From positions 61,639,475 through 61,703,474 of the forward strand of contig JACSVZ010000007.1 in assembly GCA_014706295.1 (NCBI GenBank): a DNA stretch of 64,000 bases. The letters run 5' to 3'. The notes under the pieces are model-generated. The model was not told where the DNA came from. It saw only the letters and a list, made by a program, of their open reading frames with translations, and searched no databases. How positions within the stretch are numbered: the stretch's first letter is position 1; each line of letters begins with the position of its first letter. Below are positions 57,565 through 64,000 of this stretch, one piece after another. This DNA is from Lycocorax pyrrhopterus obiensis (Eukaryota; Chordata; Aves; Passeriformes; Paradisaeidae). Both the position numbers and the translations under genes were made by a program.

Positions 57565-58768
57565 TCTCTCGGAGCAGGGTTGGGAGGGAAAGGCTCATCC
57601 AAGCTTGTGCACCCCAGGGATTCATCCCTGCCTTGTGTGCAAGTGGCAGCATCTCCGGGAAAGCAGCCCTTGCTGCTCCAAGCAGCCGAGAAACCAGCCC
57701 ACCATCACGTACGTCCTCAGGAATGTGCGCCTGTATGGGTCTCTGTAGACAACCCTGATTCATCACCTCCAGAGCAATTAATAAAAACTCGGGCTGGCCC
57801 TTCCCCAATATATTGAAAATGATTTGCAATTTGAGAGTGAGAGTCAGTGTTGTTTTTCACATGGAATCAGTTTAATTAATCACACTGTTTGAACAGCTGG
57901 GTCCACCATGCACTTCTACTCGAGTTCAGCATTCCTAGAAAACTTGTCAAGTATGAATCAAAATAATACCATCTCCCTGCTTCCAGTGATTAATCGTATA
58001 TCTCTCCTCCTCATTCACACCTAAACATCAGCTAAATCAAAAGCAGCCTCCTTCCCCACCATGGAGTTTGTGGCTACTCGCCAGTCTAGGATAAATTATC
58101 TAGAGAAGGCTTTGAAAAGCTGTTGGGTTACCCTCAAACTTTTGTTATCAATGTCTGTTGCAATTTCACATGTATTTGTAGTCTCTAGGAGCCAGGGACC
58201 GCACAGGAAAAGTGCACATTCCAAAATTAAGGATTTGTGGCAGAGAATTAAAAAAATAAAATTAATTTCTTGCATCTGGAAGTCCAAGTGAGGTATTTGC
58301 AGGAGGTCTCCAAAGGGCGTCTGAACAAAGGGTCAGAGTTTTGAAGAATATGGCTCTGATTTCCAGCGAGGAGTCTGGTATGTCCTGCACATTTCTGTTT
58401 GCTTAAAACAAGGCTCTGACTCCGGCTTTGCGGCACTCTGCCGACGCAGATGGTGGATCCTGGTCACCAACACCACGTGAGAGCTGTGAGCTTGGGATAT
58501 CAGGGATCAGGCATGGAACGGTGGCTCTGCAAGCCAGGATGAGCATGGAAGAGGTGGATGCATGTGGGATTTGTCCAAAGTCTGAGGAACTCTTGGCAAG
58601 GGGTACAAGTTACGGCCCCACTGGCCCAGCAAACAACAGATTTTGAGAATGGAAAAGTGAAGATGTTTGCGAAAACAAGGGAGAGCTTCAGGCAGACATG
58701 AGAAGTTTGGCTTTTAGAAGGCAAAGAAGAGCCCTTGAGGCTGTTGGGATTGCCCACCCCAATGGAGT

Positions 58769-58790
58769 CACAGGATAGCACAGGATAGCA
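58769..58790. repeat. Tandem duplication of CACAGGATAG
   Basis: Two perfect 10-bp copies in tandem. Confidence 0.75.
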
Positions 58791-59715
58791 ATTTTACTCA
58801 CCAAATCCCCTCTGCAGAAATCTGCCCCCAGCCCTGGGAGGGGTGAAGGCTTGCTTTCCTCCTGCCATGCCATCGGGCATGAGCCTTGGGAAATCAAAAA
58901 GAGGGTAAGAAATAGCTGAGCCTTCCCCAAGGACCATCCAAGAGGAGCTAAATAAATTTGGGGTTTCTTTTAAGTGAAGTTGGGATCAAAGAAGGAAGGA
59001 GATTAGAGGCAATAGGGAGCTGAAAGGTAACACCTGGTCCTTTTCAGGGATCACCAGCAGAAACAGGCTTTCTCTGGGGAAGGAAAGTGTCCAGACGAGC
59101 CTTTCCTTCAGCACAACTGGAGATGCAAGTGAGGAAGTGAGGTTTGGAGACATTGCTTTGATGCCTCCTTCTGGTCCCAGCATCTCCACACTGCAGGAGA
59201 AAGGCATCAGGCCTGAAGATGTGGCCTTGATCACCCTAGAGGACACTCAATCCAACTGTGCTCCACAGGGAAGTGCCACATGGAGGCCCCTGAGCTGCCT
59301 TCAAGTGACAAAGTGCTGTCTAAAAGGGACAAATACTGTCCTGGTGCTGCCACAACATTACAGGGCCAGGACAAGGCAATGAGCCCAATTTCCAGGCAGC
59401 ACAGTGACATCCAGGGATGGACACATGAACAGAGAAGCTTGAAGCTGCTCTCCCACCCTCCTCTCACAGCATTCAGCCTTGACATTAGTGCCATTCCACC
59501 CATCCATTCCCCACGAGTGAGTTCTTTCCATGCATTCCCATGGGAAACACCGTAAAAGATGAGTAGGCAGGGGTGAGGAGAAGCTTTGTGTCCTGCTGGG
59601 ATGGCTATGGAAGGCCTGATGGGAGCCCATCAATCCGCCCTGTCACCAGGGGTGCCAATTAACCACAGTAAATTGCCTCTGGGAGATAAGCAAAGCCAAT
59701 CGTTGACCTTCTGAG

Positions 59716-59761
59716 GACTGAGCGATAGCAGGACAAGGCTTTAAGTTGACAGCTGAGCAGG
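59716..59761 (+). mobile_element. Possible tiny CR1 remnant
   Basis: GAGCGATAGCAGGACAAGG followed by CTTTAAGTTGACAG resembles the CR1 block GAGTGACAGGACAAGGGGG...CTTTAAGCTGACAG, as found at 24476-24512, with a short deletion. Only about 46 bp remain and nothing CR1-like continues on either side, so chance similarity is possible. Confidence 0.35.
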
Positions 59762-60611
59762 CAGCACATGACATGTCCCTGGTTCTAGAGGCAAGCTGGC
59801 TTTTCCCAGAGGTTCCCTGTCTGCTTTTTAAGCCCGTGGTCCTGTATTTTGGTGGTGATTTTGTGAATTCTTTAGGAGAGGAGAAGGGCGGGTGTCATTT
59901 TCTCAGGATCGTTGTATTTTTCCATCCCCGCCGTCCACTGACCCATCTGCCAGAGCCCTGCCACGATGTCTGGCAGAGCAGATGTCCTGCAGGCTCCTCA
60001 AGAGTGACATGCAAGTGTGTCTGCCAGAGGATGTGTGTCAGAGTGCCTGCCAGGGGTTTGTCCTTAAATGTGCTGTTGGTGACACCCCCTGCTCTGCTGA
60101 GAATGTATAAAATACCAGACCGCTGCAAAAATCAGCCCTCAAAATGAATCACACCTCACTGTCCCATTCAGAGTGTTCAGGCAGACCTGGTTTGCTCTGC
60201 AAACCCTTCAGGAGTTCCCTACCATGCTCTTCAGCTGCCTGGGGTCACACATGGCAGCAAAGGGAGGGAATAATCTGTCCCTACATCCATCGTTGACAGG
60301 AAAAACCATCCTGGATGTATCTTGCAACAAACTCAAGGAACTTTCTAACAGGCAGGATAACAAAGTGAGGATGGGAGTACCTGGGGAGGATGTGGTGTCT
60401 CCATCACCAGGTCGAGCTGATTCTGCCACGGGGCAGGAGGATGGAGGAGGAGACCTCTGGAGTGCTCCCAGCCCTGGGACCCACACATCTGTGCATGCAA
60501 AAGATGTGATGATGAAATAATTTTGCTGCTCCCTCAGGCTTCTCAGCCACAAATTCCCCTCATCAGATCCCACTTCTTCTATATGATTCTGGCAAGAAAA
60601 TGCATACTTTG

Positions 60612-60656
60612 AAAAAAAATTAAAAAAAAAAAAAAAGAAAAAAAAGAAAAGAAAAA
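60612..60656. repeat. A-rich low-complexity tract
   Basis: Runs of A broken by single G or TT. No retroposed unit is recognisable beside it. Confidence 0.85.
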
Positions 60657-61265
60657 CCCTGGGTTTGCTCTCCATAATGATACCAGATATCCTGCCAACA
60701 AAAATACAAACCCTGAAATGGATCTAGTTCTTTTCCCACATTTTTCTAAATATAAGGTCTGAATAGCAGCTCCAAGCTCTCACTTGGAAGGAAAACTGCA
60801 GCCCAGGGCTGGGGTTTAGCTCAGCAGGGGGATGATTGCCTCCGGCAGTGCCTCAGGATTGCATCCCGGATGGGGGGTTTCCTGAGAAGCTGAGCTGCTC
60901 CATCGGGGCTGAAGCACGTGGGCAACTGTGTGGGGCCAGCCCAGGCTTCCAGCAACACCTTTTGCTGCGTCCAAGCTGGAGGGAGCCTTTTGTTGGGATG
61001 ACAAACGGAGCAAGGGATCCTTATCTGGGTGGACTGGAGCACTGAGGGGATTTGCAGCCAGGTGAGCAACCACTGCTGAGCTCAGATCCATCCTTGAGGG
61101 CTCCCCACCTGGCTGTGTTTTGATCAGATCCCAAAGATGCCAACCTGCAATCCTTATCAATTTTCTTCAAGACAGCTCTAAATCAGCAGTGAAGGGACCA
61201 GTGTTACTGCCTACATTGGGCGTTTCTAGTTTCCTTTTCCACTGCTTGAATTGCAACAACAATTA

Positions 61266-61283
61266 AAAAAATTAATTAATTAA
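61266..61283. repeat. (ATTA)n-like run
   Basis: AATTAATTAATTAA within A-rich sequence. A short microsatellite. Confidence 0.65.
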
Positions 61284-62160
61284 AGATAGATGAAAAGTAC
61301 AACCTTGAGAGCAGAAGTGGGGTTTTTTTCCCATTTGTCCACACACAGTTCCCCTCCCTCAGGTCCTGCCATAGGGTCCAGGATGGAAACCACAGGGATT
61401 ACAGCCCGGCCGTGCACAGGTGTCAGAGGATTATAAAGGTGCTGGTGAGTCCAGCAGCAGTTTGGGCCAGTGCAAATCAGTGAATGCTGTATGCAGCCAG
61501 AGGACATTCATGTCTGATTGCTTCAGCTCTCTCTGGATGCTGTGGAATTGCTTATGCCCTGCCTGGGATACTCTGGGGCAGGGATATCATTCACAGGAAG
61601 TACAGCTGAACCTGGGAGCATCACAGGCAAATTAAAGGCCAGGTGGGGAATCTACTGAAATGAGCAGCCTTCTTAGTGGGTTGGGGTCCCCATTAAAATC
61701 TCAATATTTGTGTCTTTTCAGCTGAACTGTCCTGTGGACTGCTAGGCCGGCTTTTCTTCCACTCACAATTTAATCATCAGATCCTTTTCAGGGTCTTTTC
61801 CAGGCCTTGGACTGCGTTAGGTTTACAGGACCGTCCACCACCTCCCCTTCAGGTTGTTCCTGTGCAGTATTTTTGCTCCTTTCACCCTCCCTTTTGCCTT
61901 GGCAGGAGCAGGAGAGGTTGGAGATGCCGACGGAAACACAGACGGCCCTGGAGGAGAGGGGTGCTCTGAGGAAGCCTGAAGGAGTGCTGGAGGTGGGAGT
62001 GACCAACACCTGGGGACCCTGCTGGACCTTCCCCTGAGCCAGTGCCACCTTCCCAGCAGCTTTCTCAAGCCACACCTGTCAAACAAAGTATCCATTAAAA
62101 GAAATTACCTTTTTTCCAAAAGGCCTTTCGGAAAAGATCACCATTTTGGAAACAGTGCTC

Positions 62161-62177
62161 TTTTTTTTTTTTTTTTT
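62161..62177. repeat. T17 homopolymer
   Basis: A pure T run followed by T/C-rich sequence to about 62275. Confidence 0.85.
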
Positions 62178-62439
62178 CTTCATAAGGACATTGGAAAACG
62201 CTGATTTTTATTTTATTTTTTCCCCTCCATTTTCATTTTTTCCTCTCGTTCTCTCTCTTTTTTCTTTTCCATTTCCAAAGTCTGGATCCTCCAGTCCTCC
62301 TATTAAACGAAAATGTTCCTTTGAGTGGGAAGCTGCAGGGATGTGTCTGGGTGAAGCCTCCTAGGGATGTCTGGCCCTGAGCTTGGTGGGAACGGGCGTT
62401 CATTCACTCAGAGCAGACTTTTTTTTGTGTGGCAGTCTC

Positions 62440-63110
62440 TGAGCAGTCCCTGGTATCTGCCTGCGCTGTTTCAAATGTAAGTCATTCAAAACATTCCCTG
62501 TGTTTTTTAGCTCATAAAACTGCTGAAGTACATCCTGTACGGTGAACGAATTACTCAGCTTTAAGCAGATATTTATGTTAATTATCCATGGGAAACTCTT
62601 TCTGCCATTGTAGTTTTTCATCTGCTGGCATAGTATTCCAAAGGTTTTATGTGGCGTTAACTATCAGCAGTAAAATCCCCTGAAAGTAACATGAGAAGGA
62701 AGAATCTGCTCTGCATACATTTATTTTCTTTAAACGCTCTTGATTTGCCATCTATGAGATGAAAGTGTTTACACTCAGCGCTCCCTCCCCATCACTGCAG
62801 CAGCCTCCTCTCCCTGCCCACTCTTACTTCAGTTTATTTACCGAAGAATATTCGTATTTTGTAAATCCCAGGTATTTATTCCCTTGATTATTTTGGCATG
62901 GTGCATTTTGAGGATGTTTGCTTTGTTTTAAGCAAATCCTTTTTCTGCCTTTGAAAAGCGGAGCACTAGTAAAAACAAAGGCAACAGCAATATTTGTTAA
63001 TGTAAGTCCACGCTCCTAAAATATTTATTCTTTTTTCATATGAAGAAGATTAAATGCTTGCAAAATTCTACAGACACATGCACATATTTGACCCAGAAGG
63101 ATGTCTCTTG
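62440..63110. promoter_or_regulatory. Candidate conserved non-coding region
   Basis: About 670 bp of repeat-free AT-rich DNA. GTTTATTTAC (62832-62841) is a forkhead-type site (GTAAATAAAC on the minus strand). GAATATTCG and TTTGTTAATG lie nearby. This is the largest stretch in the window with the look of a conserved element. The evidence is textural only. Confidence 0.25.
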
Positions 63111-64000
63111 GGATTTGTAACAGCAAATGTGTGTTGAACAAAACGTCTTGGCCCTGTACAAACTTACTTTGTGTTCTGAAAGCCAAAAACTTCATTTTAG
63201 CATGACCTTAGAAGAATAGTGATACTTTTAGTATTTCCTGGTATTTGGTGCAAGGAATGTTTTTATTTGAATGCAGATGTCATTTGGTTTACAGGAAGGA
63301 TTTGGTAACATGTCCATGCCAGTACTGCACTTATCCCAAATTTCCTGCTATGGAGGAAGAACATATGTCAAAGCTCACTGTTTGTTAAATTGAAAAGATT
63401 CAGTACACCAGAAGCTTCTCTTCTAAACATTGTGACTTTGTGCAATTTACAGAATGTTCTATCTCCATTAAACAATAAACCCTTGACCCCTGGAGCTGGC
63501 TTTCAGGATCCTGCTATTTGAGAAGGTAGACATAATGGATGGCAATAATAAATGAAAAGTTCAAGAGGTTAAGAAAAACTGTTTAATTATTTCTCTAGAG
63601 CGTGGGCTGCAGAAGAATTGCATATCTGCCTTCTCTCCTGCAGGAACCCTGCAAGGAATGGCTGGGGCAGTGCAGCTCGGGCAGGGGATAAAGCAGGTTG
63701 CTGGCCCTCAGCTGTGTTTATGAACAAACAGTCTCTGGATACTCTTCCATCGCTGAACCTTTCAGCTTTCTGTGAGTTAACTCCCTGCCAGCAGCGAGCC
63801 CGTGCCAGCCCCACAAACCTCAGCATCTGTTTTGCAAGGCTCTTTTATTTGTTAGCATGTGAAAGCTATTGCTCATGTGTGCTTCCCAGCTGTGGTGTGC
63901 TTGGGCTTGGTATCTTTAAAGAAATCTTTGCTTTATTCGCTTGTTAAACCCAAACACACACAAAGCAGAGAGTTCTCCCCTCCCTGCGTGAGCCAGTACC

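Larger units (their letters stand above)
48721..59715. other. 11-kb stretch with almost no recognised repeats or genes
   Basis: Mostly AT-rich and mixed unique DNA. It includes homopolymers, a 52-bp-period duplication at 51456-51528, and candidate conserved elements at 54640-54880 and 55180-55520. Open frames reach 180 codons (51609-52151, plus strand) without any known domain. No tRNA, microRNA or exon is recognised. Confidence 0.5.
59762..64000. other. Unique non-coding sequence to window end
   Basis: Mixed sequence to about 62.1 kb, then AT-rich. It contains a long A-rich tract (60612-60656), an (ATTA)n-like run (61266-61283), a T17 run (62161-62177) and a candidate conserved stretch (62440-63110). 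No exon is recognised. A 133-codon open frame at 59746-60147 and a 155-codon minus-strand frame that includes the A-rich tract show no domain. Confidence 0.5.

Noticed and set aside
59892..60110. Cys-rich 72-codon open frame, superficially like a small secreted protein
   Set aside because: No signal peptide at the start, no recognised cysteine pattern, and overlapping frames of similar length exist on both strands.

Overview
The window reads as avian nuclear DNA, most likely from a songbird or a close relative. At least fourteen 5'-truncated CR1 LINE fragments are recognisable. Several end in the typical CR1 3' tail built from ATTCTATGATTCT-like units. No mammalian SINE or L1, and no bacterial gene structure, is visible. 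The commonest CR1 type has a 3' region (shared wording around 10300, 45640 and 47490) that I associate with passerine genomes. That species-level assignment is from memory and was not searched.

I found no protein-coding gene, exon set, rRNA, tRNA or recognisable microRNA. All open frames are short, lie inside CR1 or simple repeats, or translate to composition-driven peptides with no domain I know. The window is best read as intergenic or long-intron sequence. No neighbouring gene can be named from what is here.

Layout. 1-19.4 kb: mostly unique sequence with six minus-strand CR1 fragments, a very CpG-dense patch at 4089-4262 and a TATA/CpG patch at 13051-13165. 19.4-34 kb: five plus-strand CR1 fragments, several microsatellites, and a 280-bp array at 26064-26343 made of exactly 56 pentamers in two versions (TCTCC and GAACC). 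34-45.4 kb: about 11.4 kb of GC-richer sequence without CR1. 45.4-48.7 kb: a plus-strand and a minus-strand CR1 of the same subfamily facing each other, then an old degraded CR1. 48.7-64 kb: AT-richer sequence, almost free of recognisable repeats, with several stretches that look like conserved non-coding elements but cannot be confirmed without alignment.

No new gene system was found. The observations most worth checking are the two-version pentamer array, the isolated CpG-dense patch with its perfect-looking hairpin, and the inverted CR1 pair.
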